From assembly GCA_034670405.1 (NCBI GenBank), contig JAXDDX010000003.1, forward strand, positions 2,767,501 through 2,831,500: a stretch of 64,000 nt of DNA, given 5' to 3'. Below are positions 11,007 to 24,800 of the stretch, piece after piece (the stretch's first letter is position 1; each line of letters begins with the position of its first letter). Position numbers and translations under genes: made by a program. The notes under the pieces were generated by a model. The model was not told where the DNA came from. It made no database searches and saw only the letters and a list, made by a program, of their open reading frames with translations. This DNA comes from Hoplostethus atlanticus (lineage: Eukaryota > Chordata > Actinopteri > Trachichthyiformes > Trachichthyidae).

Positions 11007-12841
11007 TATGGGGGGGCAAACAGGAAATATTTATCAAACTTTGAAATATATACATACAACTTTGCTATTTATATAATTATGGTCTAAAAATACAATATAT
11101 TGTCCATGTAATTTTCCAATCCATTTGGAAGCATAGTAGAGAGGATCCATCATTGAGTTAGATTATCCTGTTGCTACTGATCACAGTTTTTAGATGTTTT
11201 AACTACAAGAAAACCTAAACCAGTTGTTTTCTCCTTCATGCACGCATTGGGGTTTTGGTTCAGTGTACCTTTTGTTAGTGGCGAAGGCCCACTCCTGTTC
11301 TCTCTTGATGTTCCGTTATTGTTGCTCCACAGTAAAGGAGCTAGAGCAGAAAATCAGAGCTCTCTAATTTCACACAGTGCTGTTTAGATAATAAGTTCTG
11401 CGTGTGTGTATGTTTGTGTGTGTGTGTCTATTGCTGTTTAAAGGGAGAAAGGTGTGTTTGTGTGTGTCAATCGGTCTGTCTATGTATGTGTGTGGGCAGA
11501 CTTGTGTGTCTGTGTTTTTATGCGTGTGGGCATATGTTGGAGAGACTGCATATGTGTGTGTGTGTTTGTGTGTGATGAGAGAGGAAGACAGGTAGGGATT
11601 GTGTGCGTGTGCAGGGCTTTCGTGTATGTGTTTGTATGAGCATTTATGCATGCTTACGTGTGTTTGTGTCCGTGGAAGAGAGAGATTGCATGTGTGTGTG
11701 TAATGAAAGAGAGATAAAAAAAAAAGGGTGAGTGAGATTGTGTGGTGTGTGTGTGTGTTTAATTCCTGTTCCTTACGGATGTTTAATTCCCCCAGACTTT
11801 GCTGTGATAGTCTGATTAATGACCCAGAGCCTGACTTAAAACAGCAGGAGACAGGATGAGGGCACAGACACCTCCTCTTCCTCTCATCCTCTCTGTTTCT
11901 CTCTCTCTGCCTCTCATTCTCTCTCTCTCACCAATGCCACCACCTCTGTCTCCCTCTCTCTCTCTCTCTGAATCTTTCTCCCTTTTTTTAAACCAATGCC
12001 TCCTCTTTCTCTCTGAATCTCTCTCTTTGCCCTACCCTGCCTATTTCCCTCTATCCATTGCCCATTCCTCTCTCTTCTTATGGATTTGTTATTTCTGATA
12101 TACTCTTATCCACGTGTGGATGCTGTCTTTAGTAGGCTGAGGGAAACTTTCTACTGTCCGTAAAAGGTAGTAAGTGTAATATCGTATTTTCTGTTTGGCC
12201 AGGCCAAACAAGTTTCCTGATTGACCAAACCTTGAAGAACAAGTTCTACAAACCCTGTGGCAATGCTGAACATGTATTTTCTCTAATTGATGATACAGTG
12301 GGACAGATTGTTTGGATTTTTAATTGTGTGGGTTACGTGCACAGTAGTTTTTTGGTATAGTAGTTTTTGTTGTTGTAGCGTTTTTATGTGTGTGTCTGTG
12401 TGGGTGTGTGGGTGGGTGGGTGTGTGTGCAGGGGTGAATGTGGTTTTACGATTTTCATCATTTTTTCGCTTTGATGTGCACTGCTTTATTTGGGAACATC
12501 AAAATCTCTTCCTTTATTCTTTCCTTCATTCATCATTTCTTGCTTTCTTTCTTTATTTCCCTTCTGTTCTCACATTCATTTTATTTATTTATTCATTTGT
12601 CTGTCTTTGTCACTCTCTCTCTCCTGCTATCTTCCACTCATAATTGCAGAGGGCCATAATGGCACATGGGACTCATCAATAATCAAAGTGAAGCTAGCAG
12701 AATGCCCATGGAAGCAAGGTAAATAATTCCACTAGACACCAGTTTACCTGTTGACACCACTAATGGATTGAGAATAAATGGACTGTTTTTCTGTATTCTG
12801 TTTCTGATAAAGCCACATTTGGCCAGCAGAGGACTTGTTTA

Positions 12842-12844
<3 letters not shown>

Positions 12845-12881
<37 letters not shown>
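12845..12881. repeat. (GT)n microsatellite
   Basis: An uninterrupted GT dinucleotide run of about 37 bp. A second run lies at 12991-13011. Confidence 0.9.
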
Positions 12882-12883
<2 letters not shown>

Positions 12884-14122
12884 TGTTTATGAGCAAATGT
12901 GTGTGCATAAATGTGTGTATGTATATGTATGTGTGTGTTCAAGTATCTAGTATGTATTAAACATGTGTGACTGTGTGTATGAGTGTGTGCGTGTGTGTGT
13001 GTGTGTGTGTGGTTCTGTTGAAGCGGTGCAAGGATAACTGCCTGTGGCAGTTTGTGATTACCACTTGGCTCTCTCACTCCATCCTCTTTACCTCTCTGCT
13101 CCCTCCACTCGATCACATGCACGTGTGTGTGCATACACATGCACACGCACACACACACACAGTCTTATCCTGAGCTGTCCAGTTCCATAGAGTCCACCCA
13201 CTGTCTATCACAAGTGTGCGTGTGTGTGCGAGCGCGCCTGTATGTGTGTGTGTGCATCAGTCTGTCTGTGTGTACGCATGTTGGTGAGTGTGTGACCTAA
13301 TGTGTGGAGAGAGGCCCTGGAGAGCTTTTTGCAAACAGCTGCCCTGCTTCTACTTTACCAGTTCCTTACAGCCACTTTAGCTTGCCGACTGCATTCAGGC
13401 TGGTCTATGCATCGACACCACAATACAAAGCAATAACATGGAACATAAAGACCACAAGACATTTAAGATGACATTGGTTTTTAGCATAGGTAGGGTAATG
13501 ATAGGGGTATGTCATTACTGAGCCAGGAAGACGCTAACATCATGGAACAAAAAGATAAGTTCGTTGAATGTTAGCGATGTTGCTCATATCTTCAAAATGC
13601 TGTAGAAATCTTCTATCTCCAGTTGACAGATGACATTGTCTCCCAAATGTAGACAATGCCAAATGAACGTTGGTATAAACCAAACTGTGGATTATACATT
13701 ATAAAACGTATTTAAGAATAGATGATGTATTGTTGATAGGAAGTTTAATATATATTTTTATTAACCAGTGATAATAAATGTTGAATGACTTTAGAAGAAT
13801 AATTATATATAAATATAATAATTATACAAATGAACAACCAGGGGAAAGAGTAAACATGATGGGAAGGAAAATGAGAGACAGCTGAGGGGTGGAATAAAGC
13901 CAACCTCATGTCTAGAGCCCTTTGTTGCCAATGTCACCTCTCTGCTCTTTTCTGTACAGAGATGAAGGGATGAGAGAGAGAGGTAAATCTACCTTAGGCC
14001 ATACCATGAATCTCCCATTTCCTGGAACCCACACAATAATCAGGACTCCAAGGTCAACTAAATACACACATGCGCACAGAGACACATGTGCACACACAGA
14101 GAGGAAATGTATACAGATACAG

Positions 14123-14159
<37 letters not shown>
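14123..14159. repeat. (CA)n microsatellite
   Basis: An uninterrupted CA run of about 37 bp. It generates spurious Cys/Val and His/Thr frames on both strands. Confidence 0.9.
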
Positions 14160-14161
<2 letters not shown>

Positions 14162-17100
14162 GAATAGGTTAAAGGTACAACAGTGAGACTCTGTCTATCT
14201 CCCACAACCTTCCTTCATATTCCTCAATCCTCCTTCCTAAGTTATTATTTGATAAATATTTGTCATGCGTTCTTAAGCAGCAAAATAGAAAGCCAATTTC
14301 TAGACAAACCACATACACACACACACATAAACACATATGAGATGACAGACACACAGACAGAAAAAAATAAAATATCATTAATATAAAATCAGTTAAATAA
14401 AAGCTTTAAAAAGAGAAAGCGTGAGGCAATAAGTTGCAATGAAGATGGAGAAAGTGTAAGAGCACAAAAGTGATTTTGGATTCGTCTGCGTGTTGTGTAG
14501 CGTGACAGTCTCTCTTCCTCTGCCTCTGTTTCTCTCTCTCTTCCCGCTTGCTGTGCCTAACAACGCTGGGCTTCATGCATATGCTTATTCATGACATGTT
14601 AAAAAAAAAGTAGTCTATAATTTTTTTTCATTCTCTAATGTTCTATCTTGCTTTCTATTCATTGTTTATATGCCTTTTTTGTTCACAGTAAAATTCTTCA
14701 TGTGTTTATACTTAATGTGTTATGGTATGCATACAACCAAACTTTACAGCAACAAACCAAAAGCCTAGAAATTATTTTTCATCAAAAAAATACTGTTGAT
14801 TATTTTATAGAAATGTTTCTTCTTTTTTATATAAAAAACAAATTATCTGCATTGCTTGGAAGAAAACGAGGGTGGTTGCTGTATTATAATGCTAGGTAGA
14901 ATGCTCTTGGCCTTGTCCACTGCATAGAGACCTTTTAAATTAAAGATCTTTAAGATGCTTAAAAAATATTAATTCTAAACCTCAATTCATGTGTATGTAA
15001 TTCTACTGTTAAGCTGTTACACACAGTCCATGTATCAAAAACCAATGAATATCAGGGTGAAGTTAGAAAGAGGCCTAAAATCCAGTACTTCACTATGTAA
15101 ACAGTAGGGGGGCTTCAGGCAAAATGGCCCATCTACATTGCCTCAAATGTTTGCCCGTGAAACATGGCCTTGAAGAGGAATGCCACTCATTCATGATGTT
15201 GGACAGTCAAGGCAACATTTGTGGACACAAATTAGAAAGGAGAAAGAAATGACAAAATGAAGACTCTGTGATAGCATGCCAATGTACAGCCTGGAGAAAC
15301 TACAATAAATGGGAGACTGTGTGGACATATTCAGATTAAAACATTTTGTAACAGCAGCATGAGTGTCATTTTTGTCATTGCTGAAGGCCATCCGCAGTAC
15401 CAAATCAAATTCTAGAAAAGACTATCGCACATGTTAGAACGGCGTGCCCGAGGTGAGGTAACAGCTGGAAAATCCAAAATTCATGTGCAAGCCGATTAAT
15501 AATAGTGCTATTAGTTTGAACCCAGCAAATATAGCCCAATCCCCAGAAAATCATTCTGGCTTCTGTCACAGTCACTTCTTACACATTTTTCATTTCATTC
15601 TCTATAGAGTTCTACATCTGCATCACATCAAAGAGGGTGGATACAAACTCCCCTCTCTTGTTTCTTTAGTAAATGCTGTCAAACACAGGCCGATCTGTCC
15701 TGGGACATTGAGTTTGAATACAAAGTTTCAAGTGTGACATTCACCAGTATTGCCCATTAAAATGCGGGTTTGACCTGTGATAGTGCTTTGTATTCCGTCC
15801 ACCCATCTTGAAGGTGAAGGCCTGTGGTTAAAATAGGTCAGATTATTTATCAGATCCTTTTCCACTTGAGAGAGGTCTGTTTGGAGAGGGCACCAGGGCA
15901 CATACAGCTTTAGGGCAGAGGTGGGTGGTTACTGTTATAAACCTCTTTAGCCAGAGGGCAGAGGCGCTTTCATTACCATCCCACCAACAAAACACAGTGG
16001 GTGTGTGTGTGCTCATCATTTACAAATTAAAGGTCTGCGGGCTGGTTTCCGTGATCGACGTTCAAGAAGGGCAGCGTGGGACAGTGGTCACAAAATCACA
16101 AGAGCACAGCAAGATTATGATCTGGCCAATACCCTTGGTGCGCCGCTGTTGGGGCACCAGTAGCCTAAAGGTTGCAGCATAGGGCTCGAGCTATGGATGA
16201 GGACAACCTGAAGGCACTGCCAAGCATAATCTGTCAAGCCAGATGCAAGCTTGTATGACAGCATGAGAGAAAGAGAGAGAAAGATGGAAAGGGAGACTAG
16301 TAAAGGGAGAAGTGAGGATGGAAGAAATGGAAGTCACACGCAGAAGAGAAAGTATGATCAAATTGTGTCATCGTTTGTCTCTTGATCCCCAGAATGGGGC
16401 TCCTACCTCAGGCAGTGTCCCCCAGCAATGAGCCATCAGAAACACCTTCACAAATGTCGTCTTTTTCCATTTTTTTTTCACCTCTCGAGCTTTTTTTTCT
16501 CGATAGATTTGCTTCTTATTATTACACACTTCATATTCAGTACCACTCAGGAAGTGATTCACACAGATAGATGAGCATGCACCCCCACAGTCGCACACAC
16601 ACATTCAAAATTAGACACTCAACGCTTTTCAGTGGCTTTGAGTCTGTGTGTTCTATTATTTCCTCACTCCTCTCCCACTTTTCCCCAGCACTCTTTGGAA
16701 ACCTTTGCTCAGGGAAACTAAATCTGTAATCAGCTTAGTCGTGTTGATGCATCAGACATTTTTAATCAGCGATATTGAAAAGAGAGAGCAGCTCAATGCT
16801 AAGGCGCTTGGCAAAATCGAGGCGAGGAAGAGAGGAAAGAAGGGGGGAGGGGGGGGCCAGGGTTGAAGAGATGAAGAGAGGGGCTCACTTACACATGTTT
16901 GTTTTTTATTTATTTATCCCTCCTTTTATTGAGAGGATCAAATGAAAAAAAATCTTGAGAAGGCTCAAGTACTGCATCGCTGCTCTTTGAAATGATTTAA
17001 GCAGACTCTTTCTTGGAGAGCAATTGATGGAAAAAAGAACACAAATTTGTTTTCAAAGAGAGAGCGAGAGGGATTACTTTACTCTTGACTCCACCTTTGT

Positions 17101-20100
17101 AAAATGACAATGTAATCTTTTGCTTTTATTGTGATGTTGTGCAACCAGGTTTACCTTGAATCAGATCAGTTAATGGGTGGATTAGGTAGAATATTGTCTT
17201 GCATGGGGCCTTGGCTTCACTGCATGGCTGCAAAAACAAATATCTGAGACTTGGTTATAAGCTGCTTTTGGACACAACGAGAGAAAGAGCAAGAGAAAGG
17301 GAGACAGAAAAGTCCAATTCTTTGTTTTCTTAATTCTTTATTTATCACTTCAAGGTGAGATGAAGATGGACGGCGTGATGGATACCGGGCCATGCAACAT
17401 TTGCTACTGGGCTGCAAAAATATTTGGAAATAGGGGGAAAAAAGGGGGAAAAAACCCCAAAATGGGTTCCTATCCATGCTAAGCAGGGTTTTCTGCAATG
17501 ACTGCAATAAAGACTGAACATTAGGAACACACTTTGGATGTCACTGTCTCCCATCACCCCTTGCTGGGACCGGAAAACCCCCACTGATTCAGCGATGTTG
17601 GTGAGTTGTAATGTTTTTATATGGTATATGTTATATGTTGTGAGAAAAATGTGCGCTGTGTTTTATAATATCATAATGTTAGGCCTATACGTAAATGTAA
17701 GCAAAATGAAAATGTTATGAAAAAGCGGCTGTAGACAACTTAGAATTGATATTCCAGTCCTGCCCTCCCTGACAGCCGGTCCACGGAAATACTGTCAATA
17801 TCAAACCGGTCTGCAGTGCAAAAAAGGGTTAGGGATCCCTGGCTTAGAAGATGCTATCGTAGCATTTTCAACTGGATTGTGTTGTTGGGCTTAAAGATGC
17901 ACTATGTAGTTTTGGCAAGAAAAAATTACTCATATAATAATCATTCCCAAATGCTTAGAACTGATTTCAAATTCCATCACATATCCAAAAAAATAACCCT
18001 TTGAAGCAAGGAGAGCCAACAGCAAGTCAAGAATATGCCTCTTTGCATTGTAAATGTGGGAGGAGGTTAGGACCACCACAGCAAAACAGCTCCTCTCTAG
18101 CTTCAAACAACATCCTGGGGATCCAATTTTACTCTTGGAGTACTTTATTTATTCAGCGCTAAAGCTGCACCATAAACTTTTTTTGACATTTCAGACTTTA
18201 AAATTTCCTCCCTTAAAGACCCCAGTGCAGCTCTGTCTTGCAGACACGTGGACAGTTGATACACTGACTTGATTCACTTGAAAGAATTTAACTAATTATT
18301 CACATTCGCTTTGAAGCAAATCCAACATGATGAAGTGTGCATGCAAAATGATACTCATTCAGTTTTGTAAAGCCTCAAACTAATATTCAACGTTGGACAA
18401 CCTTAAAAGTTAACACCAAGTGTTTTCTTTCTCGTTAGCAGCATGCTTTTCTTTTCAGAGTGCAGTTTCGTAGCCCAAGTCAGAGTCGATTTCTGGTGAT
18501 CCCCAAGTGTATCGTATCTAGGTATTCTGTCTTGACATTATTGTGATTTCACTGACCTTTTATTTGCCTCTGGAGATAATATAAACAGTACAAATTACTA
18601 TTTAATATTGCTTTTTCCATAAGATACTTGGTCTATGCCACACAACCTTTAGATGACAAACTAAATTAGAGCTGTAAAGAAAAGACAAAAGAACAATACC
18701 CACAAAAACAAAGGTACAGCAGCTTTTATTTATATCTGCTTGGATTCCCTTATAGAAAGACAGACAGATCATGTCAGATAAAATGCAGATTCCATCACAA
18801 AAAAACAAAGAAGAAAAGCAAAAAGACTCAGATTTCAGCCAGACAAAGGAACAGAAGTCCTAATGGCTCCTGATCGATTTGGAGTAGAAGAGGAAGGATG
18901 GTTGAAGAACAAAAGAATAAAAGTACAATGAATGGATGCGTGGATAAAAGTAGGCAGGGAGGTAAGCATGGGGATAGACGTGATGTTTCTTTGCGCTACT
19001 TTAATGTAATGTGTGCTTGTATGTACTCACAGAGGGAAAACTAGTGGCCTGAGCAGATCTATTGTAATTTTATTTCCTCAAAGATCCATTGGATTAGGGA
19101 GGGACCTGGAAGGTCACATTGTATTTCTGGTGTGTATGTTTGTGTGTGTGCTGCTGCAAGGTTGCCTGTGTGTGTAGATACAAACTGTAAGTGTGTGTAG
19201 CCCGCTCAGCCCTAAGTCTATAATGATTCTGTCAGCTCATCCTCTTATTGGATGTACAAGCACGTTTCTGACATGTCTTGATGTTCTCTCATTCTCCAGT
19301 TGTAGTTTTATACACTATAGTCCTTCACCTTGCACTGAATATGTTTGCATTCATTGGTCAACATGGTAAAATGGCTTTGCATTTTCATGGCAGTAAGCTA
19401 CAATTATGACCCCAATAATAGCATGATGATATTAAAAGGCTTGATCAAGGCGTACAGTAAGCTTTTTGTACAGCGTTGTTATAAAACTCTTTCACAGCAT
19501 TATGTTTTGCTAACCATCATCTTAGACAACAATCTAACAATAAACCATGTGGTTCTGTAACTATTATACTGATTACATCAATGCCTAAATGAGAGAAACA
19601 ACCAAAGAAAAGCATGGGGTATGGGGTAGCCAGGATCCAAACAGGCAGAATATCCCTGTCACTGGTTTGGGGATTAAGGGATTACAAGTGACAGCATTAC
19701 AAAAAAAAAGTCTAAATGTAATCCATCAGTTACCGAAAAGGGGGGAAACAGTAATGCAATCATGCATTCTCTTAAAATAAAAAGGTAATTTGTTGATAGA
19801 TGGGAATGGAATTTTGATTGTGAGATGATACAGACAAACATCATTTTGCACAATTTGAAATTGTGGTTGTAGTTAATGAAAATAAAAAATAGGGAAAATA
19901 ATCCAAAAGTAACAAAAGTAATCATCTCATGATGCCGTGTTACAATAATCAAATGAAATATGTTGAAGAAAAGGATTAAATCTCATGGCGATTTTGCTTC
20001 ATTACATAGTGTACAGTTGAGAGAGACGGGGGACACAAATAGGAAATGACATGCAACAAAGGTTATAATCAGATTTTGAACCCATGATTTGAGAACTACA

Positions 20101-21511
20101 TGGCTGACAAATTACAATTGTAAGCATGTAATCAGTAACCTGGAACAAATTATCTCTTAAAAGTAACCTCCTTGATTCTCTTTATGTATCTTTTTGATTT
20201 AACTTTATTTATTTATGTCTAGAAAAAGATGCATGCATGCAAAGATATACATATAGATATAATAAATATAATATATAGATATAAATAGATGCATGCATGC
20301 ATGATGCATGATGCATGATGCATCATGCTTTATCAGCAAAGACCTGCCTCACATTCATTCAGTGACACACACTCACATCTGGAAGCTACCCGGCACAACC
20401 AGTCTTCACAGTTTAGAGCAAAGCAATTTGCCCAAGGGCAACTTGTCACTAGTTGTTGAGAGAGGGAGTGCTTTACTCAATTCACTTTCCATACCCAGAT
20501 ACCAGGGAAGGGGATTCAAACTGGAATCAGCAATCAAGTTTCAGCCAAAAGCTATCACAAGAGAGCTTTACTTTTACACACATAAAAGGCATTCACTGTT
20601 CTCAGTGGTTTTAACAGTTTTAAGAGTCCGAAACTGACCTCAAACATCCCTCACGCTGTTGTTTGGTCATTTATTATCTTCACCACTTCATTGCAAATAT
20701 GATGATTCATTATTTTCTCACCTTCACCTTTCTTTTAATGACCACGGACAAAAGGACAGTTCGACCCTGGATGTATCTCCTCGACTTCCATTTGTCATTC
20801 CATTCATCCCTCCATCCCTCTCAATGACACACCCCCCTGATCTGTTCTCATCAAGCCAAGGCCGAGGAGAGGAGGAGAAAATGAAGAAGTCTGGTTTCCT
20901 TCGATTTAAGGACAGCCAATTTACACAAAATGAAATTATACACAGCAAACCGATTTCAAATCTGTATTGTAAGCCACGGACTCCGATTTTAGATCTTATT
21001 CCCCCCTCACCCTCTGCTCTCGCACCCTCCTTCTCCCCTACTCCCTTGAACGAGGCCAACCCATCAGGCGTCCTGTGAGTAAGAGACCTGCTGATCATAA
21101 AGAGAGACATCATTGCCCTTCAGATTTGTTTTTCCTGTTTTGAGTCACATAACTTCTGGATGACACTGACCGGCGAATGGTTTGTATGTCTATATGTGTG
21201 TATGTGGCTGTGTGTTTCTGTGTCTTTAGCTATAACAGTTAAGCCCTCAAGGTCATGAGCCCCTGTCTCTCTCACCCAAAGAGGGACACTGAAACAGAAA
21301 CATCATTAGCCTCCCTCGTCTGCAACACAGACACACACACACACACACACGTCACTCATGGCATGTATTAATATGAATAGCACACACTTAAAAAGGAAAT
21401 AGGAGGAAAAACATAACATAAAATAGTGGACTATCTAGTACATATAGGCTGAGAATGAGAGAAGACATCAATACTCACGTCTTCACAAAGCATTGGCCAA
21501 TATGTATAATA

Positions 21512-21546
<35 letters not shown>
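21512..21546. repeat. (CA)n microsatellite
   Basis: An uninterrupted CA run of about 35 bp, with a shorter CA run at 21331-21350. Confidence 0.9.
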
Positions 21547-21548
<2 letters not shown>

Positions 21549-22040
21549 AAAAGAACCTCTGCACACCAAGGGTGGGAGACTAAAGGATACAAACACACAC
21601 ATTTCCTTTACTCTTAGACTCTTTAGTAAATCAGCAGCCGATTCAGCACAATCCATTCTGCGCTCTAATTTCAGAAAAAGTCAGTCTCACAGTGTACCTG
21701 GAGACCGGCTAGGGCTCCCTACTAAAGCATACACTCACACACACACACTTTTTCACACAGTCCTACACATACACACAAACACATGAACACACAATCACAC
21801 AAACGTAATGAATAAACTGGAAATACACTGCAGAAAGAGTGGAGATAGTTTACCTTTTGAGAGGGAGAGAAATAGAGAGGGAGAGGGGGAGCGGCAGGGA
21901 GAGAGGGAAACAGCAGCAGAGATTATATGGCCTATTGTATTGTGTTTGCTATAGAGGCGACACATCCACCTTGGCCTAGTTATCCCACCCTGCAGGCTGC
22001 AGAACTATACCTAACAGTACAAGCCCCGACAGCACTAACT

Positions 22041-22100
22041 ATAATACTGTGTGTGTGGGTGTGTGGGTGTGTGGGTGTGTGGGTGCGTTTGTGTGGGTGC
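22041..22100. repeat. (GTGTGTGG) minisatellite
   Basis: About five copies of an 8-bp GTGTGTGG unit with late variants (GGTGCGTTTG). It is too short and has no spacers, so it is not a CRISPR-like array. Confidence 0.8.
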
Positions 22101-24469
22101 ACGGCCTAACCTTGGAATACAACCCCCTACAGCACTGCAACACTGTTTGTTTTGTATTGAATTGTGAATGTGTGTCCTTGAGAGTGTGAGAACGCTTCAT
22201 CACATCATTGTTACCTCTTAGCAACAAGGGGAAGTAAGGTAAAAGTACATTTTGCCTGTCTCCGCCTAATAATTAACCCTCATGCCATTGAAAAAAACTA
22301 TACAGTTTGCATAAAAATGATTAAAAAAAAACCAAACATTTCCAGAAACTTTTTCAATTTCCATGGAATGATGCTATTATAGTTCCCCGCTTCCCCTCAT
22401 CAGTAGCCTGATGAAAGCCGGCTGCCTCTCTCTCTGTTGTTCAATGTCACCAAATCCCTCCTCACTTTGAAAGTCTTCAATCTTTCATTACCCTCTCCCT
22501 GTCTCGCTCTTTCTCTCAGGGTGTCCCTGTATCATCTTCTTCTTTCGTTCTCTCTCTTCCCAGACTTTTGTGTTTTATGTTTCCTTCCTCTGCATGAAGA
22601 CGTTTCATCTACTTCCTCTATCCCTCTCTTTATCCCTCAGACCCTCTTTCTCCTCTACATCTACCAACCCTCTCCTCCCCTACCTCTCTCCCTACTATGA
22701 CATCCCCCACTTCTCTCCCACCACTAGCTATCCCATTTTCTCTCTTGTACACCATTGCGCGCCTTGCCCATCTCTCTCTAGCTCTTCATCTTTCTTTCTC
22801 TCTGTTTCCCTTTCGCTGTCTGGGTTTGTCCTTCCCCTAATCACCTGTCTCATTTGAATGATGGCTGTCTCCGTCTCAACTGACATCTGAGGTCAGACTC
22901 ATTCTCACGTTGCCATGGTGTTTATAGCCACGCCATTTTCTGTTTAACTCCAGGGGATGAATCAGATGGCCCTTGTTATGGGATTGACTAATTGAATGCC
23001 TGTTTTCATGGGAATGCAAAATAGGGGCGTGACTACCTGTCCTGTAAAAAATCTTGAAGGTGATAAAGTTTTGATAAAGTGTGCAGATAAAGTTGGAGGA
23101 GGTGGGGTGAAATTCCTGCCGAAAGAAAAAGTATGTTTCTGTATAACTGTCTTGTTGCACCTGTTTTTAAATGGATATTACATCAAGGGTTAGAAGAATG
23201 TAGTTGTGTTGCTTTAAGCAGGTTTATAATGCCATGTATTTGATGAGGTTATTATGAAATTTTAATAATAAATGTAATAGCTCAATCTAATTTAATATTT
23301 TCAATCTAATAAAATAGAGTGAAAATAGGCTGTTATGCTATTCAAACACAAATGATTCCATATGTGTTGTTTAATTTAAAATCACAAGGCTGTTAAAACA
23401 AAGTCATAGTAGCAAAATATCAAGCCCCTATTTCCACTAGGTTTTTACATATACCCTTTTACATATTTTGGTTGTCTCAGTACTTGTATTCTGTGCAATG
23501 ACAATAAAAGTTGAATCTTCATTTTCACAGCTGAAGATAAAAAGTGATTGTGATGAGGAAAGCTGGTTGCCACTTCTCCACTTCCCCATTGTACTTCCAT
23601 AGAAAAGGTGGGTAACAAAAACATATTTGACAATTGTTCCCAACTTCCTCATCCCCACTGAACTAGGTCCAATGCAAGCAGTGGAGTAATATCTTATCAG
23701 ATCACATTCCCATTTTGAGGTATTTTTCCCAAAAAGTCACTTTAATGAACTCATAACGGTACTAAAAGTAAAGTTGAGAGAGTTAATAAAACTGTGCCAA
23801 CCAGTAGACTAGAGTTACAGTTCTATACAAAGAAGAATGCCTCTCAGCTACCAAATCCCCCCCCCACCCCACCCCACCCCCGGCATTGTAGTTGCCTCTG
23901 AAATGCTGCCATTTTCATTGCTAATCTTTTTGTCCTTTATTATATCTGTTTCTCTCCCTTTCCTCCTCGCCTCCATCTCATTTTGTTTGGACATGAAATC
24001 AAGCAATCTTAAGAGCCAGCACATGTGCCAGCAAGAGTAAGAGGAACCCTCTCTATCTCTCTCTCCCTGAAAATGCACAGAAGAGCAGAAGCCAGAATGT
24101 GTCTTAGATGATAAGTTTCCTAGAATGACCCAGGGGTAGAAGGGAACAAATGGCTGTCAGAGCCAGAGAAAAGAGTGGATGGAAACAGTTGATCTAAATC
24201 CATCTCAGCTTTGGTTGGCAATTATCACTGTAATTAGAGAAACCGCTATGGTTTTTATGATACATGTGGCTGTGTATGTATGTAGTTTGTAGTTTCCATT
24301 ATTTTTGTCTGACATCTTTTTTAAAATTTCATTTCAGTGTCCTGCAGAACTTTTCAGCAATTGTTAAGCAGATCTTTTTTTTTTACAATGTATTTTTGTG
24401 TGTATGTATTTATGTTTGTATTTTTGACAACAATGACAACCTCATTGTGGTGGAGGGATTTGATTGGGC

Positions 24470-24800
24470 ATATTGGACTCTGGCAGGAATGTACCTTGTC
24501 TGTTCTTCTGTTTGTGATATTTATGGACAGGATATCAAGGTGCAGCCGAGGTCTGGAGTGTTCAGTTCAGTAACATTAGGGCACTATATCTGCTGTTTGC
24601 GGATGATGTTGTCCTTTTGGCTTCATTGGACTGTGTGCAGTTTGCAGATGAGTGTGACGCAGGCGGGATTAGGGTCAGCACCTCCAAGTCAAAGGCCATG
24701 GTTCTCTCCCAGAAAAAAGATGTACTGTCCCATTTGGGTAAGGGGTGAACAGTTGCCATAAGTAGAGTTCAGAGTAAAAGTGCTGGTGAGATTGACTGCT
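24470..24800 (+). mobile_element. LINE reverse-transcriptase fragment
   Basis: Plus-strand frames read SVLLFVIFMDRISR, LLFADDVVLLASLDCVQFADEC, then GIRVSTSKSKAMVLSQKK. This is the catalytic FADD block and the following segment of the same LINE type seen at 10318-10962. It is short, frameshifted, and truncated at both ends. Its right part lies at the start of the duplicated segment, copy A. Confidence 0.6.

Larger units (their letters stand above)
11007..24430. other. long gene-free stretch with simple repeats
   Basis: I find no supported coding exon. Notable contents are TG-rich blocks (11400-11760, 12370-12430, 13205-13300), CT-rich DNA (11875-12080, 22480-22810), several microsatellites listed separately, and a GATGCAT tandem (20288-20330). 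At 17888-17920 the text AGATGCACTATGTAGTTTTG resembles the end of a common fish MITE. At 19660-19770 and 20125-20180 GTAATC/GTAACC-rich patches resemble remnants of a fish DNA repeat. At 16148-16200 and 20400-20530 weak tRNA-SINE-like phrases occur. None of these is complete enough for a firm family call. Confidence 0.5.

Noticed and set aside
12760-13173. Open frames of VCVCVC or THTHTH residues on both strands (also around 7.2, 11.5, 14.0, 39.4, 41.3, 51.5 and 53.6 kb)
   Set aside because: They are translations of TG/CA microsatellites with no motif or splice context.
16140-16200. tRNA-like phrase suggesting a tRNA gene or SINE head
   Set aside because: No cloverleaf with acceptor and T arms could be formed; at most a SINE relic.
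20659-21113. Overlapping frames of 139 (+) and 129 (-) residues
   Set aside because: No family motif, low-complexity Ser/Pro/Leu and Arg/Gly/Glu composition, and no convincing splice sites.
22041-22100. Short regular repeats resembling a CRISPR-like array
   Set aside because: 8-bp units without spacers, in a vertebrate genome; a minisatellite.
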